A DNA stretch of 64,000 nucleotides from Paenibacillus pinisoli. GTDB lineage: Bacteria > Bacillota > Bacilli > Paenibacillales > Paenibacillaceae. Of this stretch, positions 50,962 to 60,152 are shown piece by piece. The position numbers and the translations under genes are program-made. The stretch is from contig NZ_QXQB01000001.1 in NCBI RefSeq assembly GCF_003605435.1, forward strand, positions 248,001 through 312,000. The letters run 5' to 3'. Under the pieces are notes generated by a model. The model was not told where the DNA came from. It saw only the letters and a list, made by a program, of their open reading frames with translations, and did not search any database. How positions within the stretch are numbered: position 1 is the first letter of the stretch; each line of letters opens with the position of its first letter.

Positions 50962-52758
50962 CTATCGATTAGGCTGAATCTCGTCAAAATATTGCTTTAC
51001 TTTGTCCTGCATGCTTGCCGGCAGCGACGACCTGCCAAGCGATTGCTTGGCTTCTGCCGCATATTCGCTATATACCTCTTCATACGGGCGGGTCATTCCA
51101 TCGATCATCGGAGATTGGCCGCCTTGCTCAATCTGCCCGCCTGTAGACGGCCCTCCGTCCACATGGACGTCACCGGAGCCTGCCATCGAGCGGGGAGTGG
51201 TAACGAGCGTCCGGCTGCCGGCCCCCGTTCCAGCTCCGTTTCCTGAACCTGCTCCGCCTCCAGTCCCTTGGCCGCTTCCCGATCCCGCTCCGCTGCCTGC
51301 ACCTTGGCTGCTTCCAGATCCTGCTCCGCTGCCTGCACCTTGGCCGCTGCCCGTCCCTGCTCCGCTGCCTGCACCTTGGCTGCTTCCTGCACCTTGGCTG
51401 CCGGAGGAGCCTGATCCATTGGCGCTGCCCGGATTGCTGCCGCTTCCCTGACCGCTGCCTGCCCCGTCATTGCCCGGACTGCTTCCGGAGCCCTGCTGGC
51501 CTCCTGACGAACCCTGACTCCCGCGGCCTGCACCGCTCGAAGAGGCGCCGTCCCATGACGACGGAATCGAACTGCCCGCCCCTTGACTCCGCATGCTGCC
51601 GGCAATCGCATCGCCGCTGCGGTTAAGCTGCCCGCTCATCGCCCTGGCCAACCCCTCAAGCTCCCCTTGTGTCAGCTCTCGGCCTAGTTCTTCTTCGAGC
51701 CCGCTGAACGCATCTCCGCTTTCCAATCCGCTGTTATCGCGAATCCCCTTTGCCGCCTCTTGGAATGCAGACGTCAATGAATCCGCGTTGCCATTCTGCT
51801 CTTGTGCCAGTTGAGCGGCAAGCTGCTCCAGCGCTTGGGCCAATTGCTCCCGCTCGGCAGGAGAAAGCTGCTTCAGGCCGGAGCGAATATCATCCAGCGC
51901 CGCTTTCACCGCTGCCGATTCATGGTCCTGCAGCGCCGCGCCAAGCGGTCTCAGCTGCGGCTGTCCGCTCATTGCTTCCGCAACAGCGTCCAGCCGCTGA
52001 AGGGCTTCCTTAGCCGCTTCCGCCGCCCGCTCCAGCTCTTCTATCGCTTGAGCCAGCTTCTCCAGCGCCTCGGCAGGCTTCATGCCGCCGGAAGCCAGCT
52101 CCTTGCGAAGCTCATCTAGCGGCTGCAGCAATTCTTCCTTCGCGCCTTGCGGCAGCTCCGCCTTCTCCAGCTCTTCCTTCATCCCCTGTACTTCCTGTTC
52201 CAGCTCGGCAACCGAGGATTGTATCTCTGCTTGTGCTTTGGCTAATTGATGCAGCGGATTCGGAATGAGCAACAGCAAGACAATCCCCGCCCACACCGCC
52301 GCAAGCCCGATTAATACAGGCCGGACCGTACGCCATGACGGCCACGGCAATCGATGTTTGAGTTCTGAGACATACCGTTCGGCAGCCGCTGACGCTTCCT
52401 CGCGCTGAAGCCTGACAATGGGGGGCTCCACCTGCTTCTCATAACGCTTCAGTCCGTCCAGCGCTGTCACGATGGCATCCTCCGTAGCGGATTTGTCCAT
52501 CTCCCTTGCCGCTTCCTTATCCGAAGCTCTCCTCCATACTCCGAACCAGACGCCTCCGATAATGCCGGCTATCACAAAGGAGAGGCTAAGGATAACAGCA
52601 TGAAGAAGCGGCCACAATCTCGCAGCGGCCAGCACGAGCACGCCCGCCATGCTGCCCGCAAGCATGCCATACAGGACCATGCGCCGCAGCTTGAACCATG
52701 TCAATCGTCTGCGAACGGGCTTTATCTGTTCCATCAAGGACTTCTCCTCCATCTCCAT
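50962..52758 (-). CDS. Membrane protein with coiled coil and Gly-Ser-rich repeat region
   Basis: A 598-residue protein. Two or three membrane helices near the N-terminus (residues about 30-75 and 150-170) are followed by a long, Glu/Ala/Leu-rich coiled coil (about 175-310), then a region of about 130 residues made almost only of Gly, Ser, Ala and Gln, including a 12-residue repeat (QGAGSGAGSGSS). The short C-terminal part ends in SLPASMQDKVKQYFDEI. It resembles DUF4175-type membrane proteins found with MoxR operons. A strong AAAGGAG precedes the ATG at 52758. The tail is probably extracytoplasmic or disordered; its role is unknown. Confidence 0.75.
   Translation of the reverse strand: MEMEEKSLMEQIKPVRRRLTWFKLRRMVLYGMLAGSMAGVLVLAAARLWPLLHAVILSLSFVIAGIIGGVWFGVWRRASDKEAAREMDKSATEDAIVTALDGLKRYEKQVEPPIVRLQREEASAAAERYVSELKHRLPWPSWRTVRPVLIGLAAVWAGIVLLLLIPNPLHQLAKAQAEIQSSVAELEQEVQGMKEELEKAELPQGAKEELLQPLDELRKELASGGMKPAEALEKLAQAIEELERAAEAAKEALQRLDAVAEAMSGQPQLRPLGAALQDHESAAVKAALDDIRSGLKQLSPAEREQLAQALEQLAAQLAQEQNGNADSLTSAFQEAAKGIRDNSGLESGDAFSGLEEELGRELTQGELEGLARAMSGQLNRSGDAIAGSMRSQGAGSSIPSSWDGASSSGAGRGSQGSSGGQQGSGSSPGNDGAGSGQGSGSNPGSANGSGSSGSQGAGSSQGAGSGAGTGSGQGAGSGAGSGSSQGAGSGAGSGSGQGTGGGAGSGNGAGTGAGSRTLVTTPRSMAGSGDVHVDGGPSTGGQIEQGGQSPMIDGMTRPYEEVYSEYAAEAKQSLGRSSLPASMQDKVKQYFDEIQPNR
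51288..51395. repeat. 36-bp in-frame tandem repeats in the Gly-Ser region
   Basis: Three 36-bp copies start near 51288, 51324 and 51360, sharing CTCCGCTGCCTGCACCTTGG. They encode 12-residue Gly-Ser-Ala repeats of the membrane protein and are likely to vary in number. Confidence 0.75.
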
Positions 52759-52779
52759 TCCTCTCCTTTCCGCACTGGA

Positions 52780-53694
52780 TTAGCGTCTTCTCGACGTTGG
52801 CCGCAGCTTCCTGATTGCAGTCCATAATGCTGCAGCTGAGAGCACCGAATAGATCAGCATAAATTCCAGCCACAGCGGCATTGGCGCACCTTTGCCGGTT
52901 TGATTGCCATAACGGTTAGCCATAAATACTTCATCCGAAATCGAAGGATCCAGAATGCTGTACAGCGCCGCAACCGGATTCCATGCCATAATATGACCGA
53001 CCCAGCTGTAATTGGGCGCAGCACCCGCAGCCTGAGAATAATAATAATTGGAAGTTACATTCATCATGATAAAAAAGAGAATAGCCGTTCCGACGAACAG
53101 GAACAACGTGACCCCATACGTAGAAATCACTGAAAGCATCGTTCTCTTCAGCACGGTCGAAAAAAAGATGCCGAAGGAGCCGAGCACCAGCATAATGAAC
53201 AAATAAAACAGAAACACAAGCACCAGCTGCTTCGGCGATATGCCGCCATACAGAAATACCATGCTGTAGATCGGAATCGTACTGAACACGATCAGCACCA
53301 TAAAGCTAAGAGAGGACAACAGCTTGCTAATAATAATGGTAGCCGAGCTTTGCTGCGTCGTCAGCAGCAAGTTCAGCGTCTGTTTCTCGCGTTCCCCGCT
53401 AATAACCCCTGCGGTAAGACCCGGCGCCATAAATGCCACCAAGCCTAGCTGGGCCATAGAAAGGAAATAGAAAAGCACCTTGCTCTGCTCAGGATTAAAG
53501 GATACGCCGCCGCGTCCCGACAGCTCCTGGGTCAAATAGATGGCCGCGAAAGCCAATAACCCGATTGCGATCAGATAAAAAAACAAAGTCCACATCGCCC
53601 TAGGCGATCTCATGCGCAGCCGAAATTCTTTGTCCAGCACCGGATTAATCAGATTGAATCGGCCTAGCCAGCCTTTTGTTTCGCCGTTTCTCAT
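52780..53694 (-). CDS. ABC-2 type transporter permease
   Basis: A 304-residue permease of the ABC-2 class. It has a cytoplasmic N-terminal region (VLDKEFRLRMRSPRAMWTL), about six membrane helices, and the conserved ISGEREKQTLNLLLTTQQSSATIIISK segment typical of GldF-like or NatB-like permeases. It overlaps the ATPase gene upstream by 4 bp and precedes the coiled-coil gene by 21 bp. The substrate is unknown; the operon context suggests a role in a cell-envelope process rather than drug efflux. Confidence 0.88.
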   Translation of the reverse strand: MRNGETKGWLGRFNLINPVLDKEFRLRMRSPRAMWTLFFYLIAIGLLAFAAIYLTQELSGRGGVSFNPEQSKVLFYFLSMAQLGLVAFMAPGLTAGVISGEREKQTLNLLLTTQQSSATIIISKLLSSLSFMVLIVFSTIPIYSMVFLYGGISPKQLVLVFLFYLFIMLVLGSFGIFFSTVLKRTMLSVISTYGVTLFLFVGTAILFFIMMNVTSNYYYSQAAGAAPNYSWVGHIMAWNPVAALYSILDPSISDEVFMANRYGNQTGKGAPMPLWLEFMLIYSVLSAAALWTAIRKLRPTSRRR

Positions 53695-54692
53695 TCGAAT
53701 CCGCCTCCTCCCCGGGTAATCTCCAGGAACACATCCTCCAGATTGGTCTGCGCCTCGCTGAAGGAGACGACGCGGAAGCCTGCTTCCATAATCGCAGCAA
53801 GCAAAGCCGCCTGCTCTTCGTCATGCCCGCCGAAGTGAATCTGCCAGCCGCTTTCGTCCCGGAGCAGCTGATTAACATATGGCTGCTCGCGCAGGAACTG
53901 CTCTGCCTCTTCAACTCGGCCTATCAGGCGGACATGCAGGAAACGCTTGACCCGCAGCCTGTTCTGAATATCCGAAACGTTGCCTACCGCAACCATAGAG
54001 CCGTGCTCGATAACGCCGATCTCGTCGACCATCTCCGCCAGCTCCGGCAAGATGTGCGACGAAATAATAATCGTCTTCCCCATCGCCTTCAGTTCCTTCA
54101 ATATCTCGCGCATCTCGATTCTGGCGCGCGGGTCTAGGCCGGAAGCCGGCTCATCCAGTATGAGCAGCTCGGGATCATGCACCAGGCAGCGGGCGAGGCA
54201 AAGCCTCTGCTTCATGCCGCGCGACAGCGTATCCACATAAGCTTCCCTCTTATCGCTCAGATTCACCAGCTCAAGCAGCTGCGGGATCAGCGCTTCGCGC
54301 TCCGCCTTCGGAATGCCGTAGCTGGCGCCATAGAAATGCAAATATTCATCCGTCTTGAACTGGTCATAGACACCGAAGAAATCCGGCATGTAGCCAATGC
54401 GTTTCCGCACTTCATGAGGATGCTCCATGACATCGAAGCCGTCCACCTTGGCATAGCCGGAGCTGGGAGCCATCAGCGTAGCCAAGATCGACATCGTCGT
54501 CGACTTGCCCGCTCCGTTAGGCCCGACAAATCCGAATACCGTTCCTTTGGCAATCGTCAGATCAATGCCTTTAAGCGCCTGGAAGCCCCCAAAATGCTTT
54601 GCCAAACCGCGAATTTCAATCATGGGCTGCCCTATCCGGGGGAGCACTTCCTTGCCCGAATCGTCGTTCATTCCCGCTGCATGTTCTATCAT
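53691..54692 (-). CDS. ABC transporter ATP-binding protein
   Basis: A 333-residue ATPase. Walker A is VGPNGAGKSTTMSILATLM, the signature is LSRGMKQRLCLARCLVHDP, Walker B ELLILDEPASGLDPRAR and the H-loop IIISSHILPEL. The C-terminal 100 residues (DUF4162-like) are usual in export-type ATPases that pair with ABC-2 permeases. The start may be the ATG at 54692, with a Met at about residue 24 (MIEIRGLAKHFGG) as an alternative. It overlaps the large membrane protein gene upstream and the permease gene downstream by 4 bp each. Confidence 0.9.
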   Translation of the reverse strand: MIEHAAGMNDDSGKEVLPRIGQPMIEIRGLAKHFGGFQALKGIDLTIAKGTVFGFVGPNGAGKSTTMSILATLMAPSSGYAKVDGFDVMEHPHEVRKRIGYMPDFFGVYDQFKTDEYLHFYGASYGIPKAEREALIPQLLELVNLSDKREAYVDTLSRGMKQRLCLARCLVHDPELLILDEPASGLDPRARIEMREILKELKAMGKTIIISSHILPELAEMVDEIGVIEHGSMVAVGNVSDIQNRLRVKRFLHVRLIGRVEEAEQFLREQPYVNQLLRDESGWQIHFGGHDEEQAALLAAIMEAGFRVVSFSEAQTNLEDVFLEITRGGGGFE

Positions 54693-57085
54693 GGACTCAG
54701 CTCCTCTCCTTCCAGGACAATGTAAGGGAATACGACATCCGTCTGGTTCTGCACATCAAGCTTGATGCGAATCGAGCCTTGCTCCGTCAAATATTCGCTT
54801 GGAACGCCAAGATCGCCTTGAATCGGCATCCACTCGCCAGCGGCAGCATGCCAGATGCTCCAGTCCACAGCCGTATTCGCAAACCCTTGCGCAAATTGAA
54901 TATCCATCTTGTCATAGGCGATCCGGTCGCCATTCGGAATCAGATACTCCAGCTCCGCTGTGCCCGTTCCTACTTGCATAACGCCGTTGCCATAGCTTTG
55001 CAGCACTTGCAGACTGCTTGAAGCAATGAGCGGCTTGATGACGCCGGCAGGGACAAATACACGGTCTCCAATCCGGTTGATCGGCAGCAGCTCCTGCACC
55101 CACATTTTCAGATTATCCGTTTTCACTTTGCTGCCGCTAACCGTATAACTGCTGTCCCGATCCTTGCTAAAGCCGATAATGACAGGCGCCGACAACATCG
55201 GAAGGCTATTCATATGATCGAAGTAGCCGCGGACCACCTCTCGCTCCCGCTGCCAATCATCACTTCCTCCGCTTGTGCCGTATGGGAAGATCATCCCAGC
55301 ATAATCATAGTAGTTGCCAATAATCGGAGGCTGACTATTGCTTATATTGCTTATGGCAGAGCTTTCCCCGGCTTTCAGATCTCCGATCGACTTTACCTGT
55401 CCGTTCATAATAAGCGATACGCGGGTCAGATCTGCTCCCGTCTCGTTGCTCACTGCGATCCGGATAGAGCCATTCTCCTCTAAGTACTCCGTCTTGATTG
55501 CTCCGCTCGCATCGGGGCTTGCGACAACCCGCTCCATCCATAGCTTGCGAGTCGACCAATAAGGCACAGAACGCCATACAGCCTGAACGCTTTCTGTGCG
55601 GTCGATCATTTGATAATTGCCGTTCAACTGCAGCGTGCTGACCCAATTATTGTCGGAATACATCCCAAGCGATCGCCTCTCTCCGAACTCGGCAGTCACA
55701 GTCCCGCCCGTCGGGTTGAAAATAGCTGTCGCACCCGATATGACCGAGCGCCCGTCCACCGACATTTCAATCACTTCAATGGTATGCGACTGAGTGCTGC
55801 GCTTGTCTCCCGCTCCAATGAAAAAAACGAGCATTCCCGTAATAACAGAGACGGATGGAATAAGCCACCATGCCCATTCCCTGCGGTCCGTCTTGACCAG
55901 CACCCCGTACAATAGCGGCGCCACAATCAGCACATATATACCAAACATCAGAAGCAGCAGCGGAAAAGACGGCGGCTTTATCGAAGGGAATTGGTCAACT
56001 GCCGATTTCAAGGTGCCTTGTAAGTCGCTATAGAAAGAAGGTACGCCAACTCTAACGCCGACTGTTCCTAACGGATTGGATAAGGAATCCTTCAATAACT
56101 TGGACCACAGAATGGCGCTTCCCGGCCAAGAAGCAAGCGGCGACAAGGAAGGATCAAACGCTACATAGAGGACGGAGCCAAAGCCGACTTCCCGGTTGAC
56201 GGCTAATGGCAAGTTTCCTTCCGCCAACTCAATCGTGCCCGCCACAATGCGCCCGTTCGATACGGTAATCGGCTGGTCAAACTTCAGCTCAGCTCCGCCG
56301 GAAGCGGCAAGCACATCCGCACTCTCCAATGTTGTCAGACCGCTTGCCTCAACAGCAGCAATATCAAGAAAGGCTTCCGAAGTTTTGGCATAGCCGGCTC
56401 CGCCAGACAGTACAAGCGTCCCGCCTTTCACAACCCAATCCTTAATCGCTTGCACGGATGACTGATTCCATTCCGAAGTCGGCATGTCATTAATCACCAG
56501 CACGTCGATCATATCAAGCATAACCGAATCTCTCGGCAGCTCTTCAGGTGTCAGAGGTATAACCTTGATATCATATCCCCTGAGATTCAAGGTCGGCATA
56601 AAATTAAGCGTATCCGGGTCGCGCGAGACAACACCGATGGCTGTCCCGTTAATTACGCGTCCATCCAGCGTGTCCACACCGATTATCGGCACAGACTTGC
56701 CGCTCTTATAGGAACCTTCGAAAAAACGGATCAGGCTTGAATCTTTATTCAATACGGTTCCCTGCAGCGCAAAGGAAACCTCTACAGCCGAGCCGACAGG
56801 AAGATCGACTGGCACTACCAGATCGGTAGTAATGCCCTGAGAATTTATCGTAGACAATACGGCTTCCCCTGATTTGTCTTCGCCCGTACGATTGGTCATC
56901 GTCACACTGACGGGATACCATTTGTTCTGCTTGTACGACCCTTGAAAGCCAACCTTCTTCTGGATGGCGATTCCTCCATCTGCTTCTGCTGCTGAAGCCT
57001 TCGGTATGTATACAGCAGCAAGCAGCAAGCATGCCATCATGATTGCCGTATGCAATGCAATGATCCGCTTCCATCTTCCCTTCAC
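54689..57085 (-). CDS. Exported GATase-like membrane protein, first gene of the MoxR-ABC operon
   Basis: A 798-residue protein with an N-terminal signal (HTAIMMACLLLAAVYIPKASA), a beta-sandwich with VSVTMTNRTGEDKSG, and a class I glutamine amidotransferase-like domain (VLVINDMPTSEWNQSS, GGTLVLSGGAGYAK) that lacks the catalytic cysteine. A membrane region (LLLLMFGIYVLIVAPLLYG and WWLIPSVSVITGMLVFFIG) and a large C-terminal beta-rich domain follow. It resembles the GATase-like modules of the VWA proteins at the operon end. Being first and ending with 4-bp overlap on the ABC ATPase, it probably is the surface component of the transporter. The function is unknown. Confidence 0.75.
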   Translation of the reverse strand: MKGRWKRIIALHTAIMMACLLLAAVYIPKASAAEADGGIAIQKKVGFQGSYKQNKWYPVSVTMTNRTGEDKSGEAVLSTINSQGITTDLVVPVDLPVGSAVEVSFALQGTVLNKDSSLIRFFEGSYKSGKSVPIIGVDTLDGRVINGTAIGVVSRDPDTLNFMPTLNLRGYDIKVIPLTPEELPRDSVMLDMIDVLVINDMPTSEWNQSSVQAIKDWVVKGGTLVLSGGAGYAKTSEAFLDIAAVEASGLTTLESADVLAASGGAELKFDQPITVSNGRIVAGTIELAEGNLPLAVNREVGFGSVLYVAFDPSLSPLASWPGSAILWSKLLKDSLSNPLGTVGVRVGVPSFYSDLQGTLKSAVDQFPSIKPPSFPLLLLMFGIYVLIVAPLLYGVLVKTDRREWAWWLIPSVSVITGMLVFFIGAGDKRSTQSHTIEVIEMSVDGRSVISGATAIFNPTGGTVTAEFGERRSLGMYSDNNWVSTLQLNGNYQMIDRTESVQAVWRSVPYWSTRKLWMERVVASPDASGAIKTEYLEENGSIRIAVSNETGADLTRVSLIMNGQVKSIGDLKAGESSAISNISNSQPPIIGNYYDYAGMIFPYGTSGGSDDWQREREVVRGYFDHMNSLPMLSAPVIIGFSKDRDSSYTVSGSKVKTDNLKMWVQELLPINRIGDRVFVPAGVIKPLIASSSLQVLQSYGNGVMQVGTGTAELEYLIPNGDRIAYDKMDIQFAQGFANTAVDWSIWHAAAGEWMPIQGDLGVPSEYLTEQGSIRIKLDVQNQTDVVFPYIVLEGEELSP

Positions 57086-57372
57086 ACGGGCACCCTCATT
57101 TCTATTCTATGTCCTATATTCATTGTAACGAAAAAAGAAGGGGAATGGTTGCTTGTTTTCCAAAGATTAGATGATCCCCGCAAGCGGCGGAGAATAAAGA
57201 CTTCGAGCCTATTGCAACTATTGACGAAAAGATTAGACTGGGTTATTTTAGAAATATACATATATTAGAATAAAAGGAGATGATATTAATTTTTATATAA
57301 ATTAATGAAATTTTATACTTTTTCATGTTTGCATTGATTGAAAATCCATAATTCATTTATAAAAAGGGGGAA
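57086..57372. other. AT-rich divergent promoter region
   Basis: This 287-bp gap separates the divergent MoxR-ABC operon and solute-binding protein genes. It is clearly richer in A+T than its surroundings, with runs such as TTAATTTTTATATAA near 57290, and a TATACT -10-like box at 57314-57319 for the plus strand. I see no gene, and cannot place the -35 elements confidently. Confidence 0.45.
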
Positions 57373-57378
57373 ATGGAT

Positions 57379-58656
57379 ATGAGATCGCCAAAAACACTGC
57401 TTGCTGCAATTCTGCTGCTGGCCATCCTGGCGCAAGGCTGCTCTTCCATCGGCATCGGCAAAGAGGAAAAAAAGGAAATCACGATGAAGGTATTGGCTTC
57501 ATCCTCTGATTTTGCTAAGTATATACCGCTATTGAACGAGAAGTTTCCGCATATCACCTTTGAGGTCATAGATGTATACAGGCAGATGATACGGGAAGGC
57601 ATCGAGACAGCGAAATGGGACGAACGGCTAGTTGAAATTATCAAGGAACAGAAAGCGGATTTTCATATGGATATGTCTCCGGAGTATTACATCGAGGACT
57701 ATCCGCTGCTTGATATGGCGCCTCTGTTGACACGCGACCGCGTCGAGCTAAACGACATTCTGGAACAACTTACCGAAGATCAAATCCGTTCAACAGGCAC
57801 TCTCAAGGTCGTAAGTCCGACATTCGACCGCAATCTGTTATTCGTGAATCGCAAGCTTTACCGTGAGCTGGGTGTTGCAGAACCAGTCTCGCCGATGAAT
57901 TGGGATGAATTCCGACAGTCGGCATTGGCCATCCAGGCTAAGGACCCTTCTGTCTCCGGCTACAAACTCAACCAGCCTTGGTTCTATGCCTATAACTGGA
58001 TCGGAGAGGATTTGCTTGGGCTCGAGAGCATTGAGAATAACCAGCTGATGCTTAACAGCGCAGAATGGCGCGAGCTGTTCGAACAGCTCTTCGAGGATAC
58101 ATTCAAGGATACAATCAAACTCCAGCAGACAAATCTGGACAATCCCGTACTTATAAATACAGGAATGTTTATTGGCAGAGCTTCCTATCTGAAAAACATC
58201 ATAAATAAAAACGAGACGCCAGACGATTGGGCTATGATGGAACAGCCGCGAAATCCGTCCGTCACATGGAGCAGCTCCGTCTACCTCTCTACTCCGCTTT
58301 CGATTTACAAAGAAAGTCCGTATAGCGATGAAGCATGGGAAATTGTGAAATTTCTGATCAGCGAAGAAGCGGCAGAGCGCTTGACTGCCGATAATCTGGC
58401 GAACGGATTCGTCACTTATCCGAAGTATATTGGCGCAGGAGAGTTCCCGCTGGAACCGCTTCTTGTAAAGGGATCATCGAAGCCGCTTTCTTCCGTTCAG
58501 CTCATCCAACCGGCATATCAAGCCGTCTTCGATGCGTTCAGAACCCAGTTCGAAGCGGTGGCAAGCGGCATACTCCCATTCGACCAGGCTTGGAATGCAG
58601 TCGACCAAAAAATCAATGAAATCAATGCCAATCCCGACAACTTCATCGAGAAATAG
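57379..58656 (+). CDS. Extracellular solute-binding lipoprotein (orphan)
   Basis: A family 1-type solute-binding protein of about 425 residues. The lipoprotein signal is LLAAILLLAILAQGCSS. The fold is typical of sugar-binding proteins: PLLNEKFPHITFEVIDV, RNLLFVNRKLYRELGV with the MNWDEFRQSALAI segment, and a C-terminal EAWEIVKFLISEEAAERL motif. Two close ATGs exist; the second, at 57379, is 8 nt from GGGGG, so it is preferred over 57373. No permease or ATPase gene is next to it, so it must use a transporter encoded elsewhere or have another role. Its ligand is unknown. Confidence 0.88.
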   Translation: MRSPKTLLAAILLLAILAQGCSSIGIGKEEKKEITMKVLASSSDFAKYIPLLNEKFPHITFEVIDVYRQMIREGIETAKWDERLVEIIKEQKADFHMDMSPEYYIEDYPLLDMAPLLTRDRVELNDILEQLTEDQIRSTGTLKVVSPTFDRNLLFVNRKLYRELGVAEPVSPMNWDEFRQSALAIQAKDPSVSGYKLNQPWFYAYNWIGEDLLGLESIENNQLMLNSAEWRELFEQLFEDTFKDTIKLQQTNLDNPVLINTGMFIGRASYLKNIINKNETPDDWAMMEQPRNPSVTWSSSVYLSTPLSIYKESPYSDEAWEIVKFLISEEAAERLTADNLANGFVTYPKYIGAGEFPLEPLLVKGSSKPLSSVQLIQPAYQAVFDAFRTQFEAVASGILPFDQAWNAVDQKINEINANPDNFIEK

Positions 58657-58663
58657 AAATGAA

Positions 58664-58703
58664 AAGGCATGCTCCCGGAATAATTAAGGAGCATGCCTTG
58701 TTT
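58664..58703. terminator. Bidirectional terminator of the solute-binding and DUF3889 genes
   Basis: A 12-bp stem (AAGGCATGCTCC with GGAGCATGCCTT) between convergent genes, with GTTT on the plus side and TTTC on the minus side. Confidence 0.75.
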
Positions 58704-58721
58704 ATCTATTTTCGTATATCC

Positions 58722-59042
58722 TTATATCTCCGTAAGCTTAACATCCAGCAAATGGTCCGTCCCTTGCTGTACCCTGCATGCCACACGAACTCCGAATTCG
58801 CGCCCTTCCTGTCGCAGCCACAGGAGAAAACGTTCCTCTGCTACTCCCTCAGCGCCGCTGAACCTGCCTTCATACCTATAATCCACTATGGAAGCGCCAT
58901 GGTAAGCCTTCGCTGTCTCTTCCATAGCGAGCTTGCCCCATTTCGCATAGGCTGGAGCGGCAGCTTGAATGGCAGCAGCAGGATCGGCGAACGCGCCCGC
59001 ATCCGGATTCGCAATGCTCAGAAGCAGGAATATCGCTTTCAC
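58722..59042 (-). CDS. DUF3889 secreted protein
   Basis: A protein of about 106 residues with the DUF3889 motif: APAYAKWGKLAMEETAKAYH, IVDYRYEGR and FLLWLRQEGREFGVRV. An N-terminal hydrophobic stretch (AIFLLLSIANPDAGAFA) suggests export. The start is uncertain: the first GTG is at 59042 with a weak AGG site, while a GGGAGG lies further upstream without a standard start codon at good spacing. The family is small, secreted and of unknown function in Bacilli. Confidence 0.75.
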   Translation of the reverse strand: MKAIFLLLSIANPDAGAFADPAAAIQAAAPAYAKWGKLAMEETAKAYHGASIVDYRYEGRFSGAEGVAEERFLLWLRQEGREFGVRVACRVQQGTDHLLDVKLTEI

Positions 59043-59158
59043 AACAACCTGGCCTATAATCGAAAACCACCTCCCTATCTTGCGCCAAATTGGCAGAGTT
59101 GTGGTTAGTTTAACCAGGCAAGCCGTTGTTTAATCATAAAGCCGAATCTATGGCCCGA

Positions 59159-60031
59159 TTAGTCCCAAGCTTTGTACAGCGCATGGGTCCCCTTGTCCTC
59201 CAGCCCCGCATCCGCGATGCGCTGGTACAGCTCCCTTGCCAAGGCAAGGCCAGGCAGCTCGATGTTCATCTCCGCAGCGGAATCAAGCGCAATTCCCATA
59301 TCCTTTATAAAATGCTTCACATAAAAGCCCGGTTCAAAGTTGCCTGCCACAATGCGCGGCGCCAGATTGCTGAGCGACCAGCTTCCTGCGCTTCCCGCGC
59401 TAATGCTTTGCAGCACGCTGTCCAAATCAAGCCCGGCATTTTTCGCATAGACTAGCGCCTCGCAGACGCCGATCATCGTCGAGGCGATCGCAATCTGATT
59501 CGCCATTTTCGTGTGCTGGCCTGCTCCCGCTGCGCCTTGCAGCAGCATCTGCTTGCCCATTCGCGACAGGATAGGCAGCACCGCTTCATAAGCTTCGCGG
59601 TCTCCGCCTGCCATAATCGTCAGCGCTGCGTTGCGCGCGCCAATATCTCCTCCGGATACCGGAGCATCCAGCGCATGCATGCCGCGCGCCTTGGCCGCAT
59701 CGTAGATGCGCCGTGCCAAAGCCGGGCTTGAAGTTGTCATATCAATGAAATAGGTCCCGCTTCGGGCCGATTCGATCAAGCCGGACGTTCCGAGGTACAG
59801 CTCTTCCACATCGGAAGGATATCCCACCATTGTAATCATAACATCGCATACACGCGCCAATTCGCCAGGCGTCTCCTGCCAGATCAAGCCCTGCTCCATA
59901 AGCGGCAGCGCCTTCTCCTTCGTACGCGTATAAATATGCACTTCATAGCCGCCTTGCTGCACATGGCTTGCCATGCTGGCGCCCATGACTCCCGTACCAA
60001 TAAAGCCTACCTTCGTCGTATTCGGATTCAT
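59159..60031 (-). CDS. Beta-hydroxyacid dehydrogenase (HIBADH/GlxR-like)
   Basis: A 290-residue NAD(P)-dependent oxidoreductase of the 3-hydroxyisobutyrate dehydrogenase family (B. subtilis YkwC-like). The Rossmann motif is KVGFIGTGVMGASMASHVQQ, substrate loop FIDMTTSSPALARRIYD, ALDAPVSGGDIGAR and the catalytic lysine in GAGQHTKMANQIA. The start is placed at 60031 with GGGAG upstream. A TATAAT lies at 60097-60102 on the minus strand. Whether the substrate is 3-hydroxyisobutyrate, tartronate semialdehyde or another acid cannot be told from sequence. Confidence 0.88.
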   Translation of the reverse strand: MNPNTTKVGFIGTGVMGASMASHVQQGGYEVHIYTRTKEKALPLMEQGLIWQETPGELARVCDVMITMVGYPSDVEELYLGTSGLIESARSGTYFIDMTTSSPALARRIYDAAKARGMHALDAPVSGGDIGARNAALTIMAGGDREAYEAVLPILSRMGKQMLLQGAAGAGQHTKMANQIAIASTMIGVCEALVYAKNAGLDLDSVLQSISAGSAGSWSLSNLAPRIVAGNFEPGFYVKHFIKDMGIALDSAAEMNIELPGLALARELYQRIADAGLEDKGTHALYKAWD

Positions 60032-60096
60032 CCGTCGCCACTCTCCCTGTCTGTCCGTATTTAAACTGGATATAAGCCTCACATCTCTCTGCTGCT

Positions 60097-60102
60097 ATTA
60101 TA
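60097..60102 (-). promoter_or_regulatory. -10 box of the dehydrogenase gene
   Basis: A perfect TATAAT directly follows the T-run of the RND terminator, 66 bp before the dehydrogenase start. No clear -35 box is seen, because the terminator stem occupies its place. Confidence 0.45.
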
Positions 60103-60104
60103 TC

Positions 60105-60143
60105 AAAAATGCCGCCTCATGGACGAACATCCACGAAGCGGCA
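60105..60143 (-). terminator. Terminator of the RND efflux operon
   Basis: A stem with TGCCGC and GCGGCA arms and an extended inner helix is followed by five T on the minus strand, 10 bp past the RND gene. Confidence 0.85.
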
Positions 60144-60152
60144 CTCTTTAGA

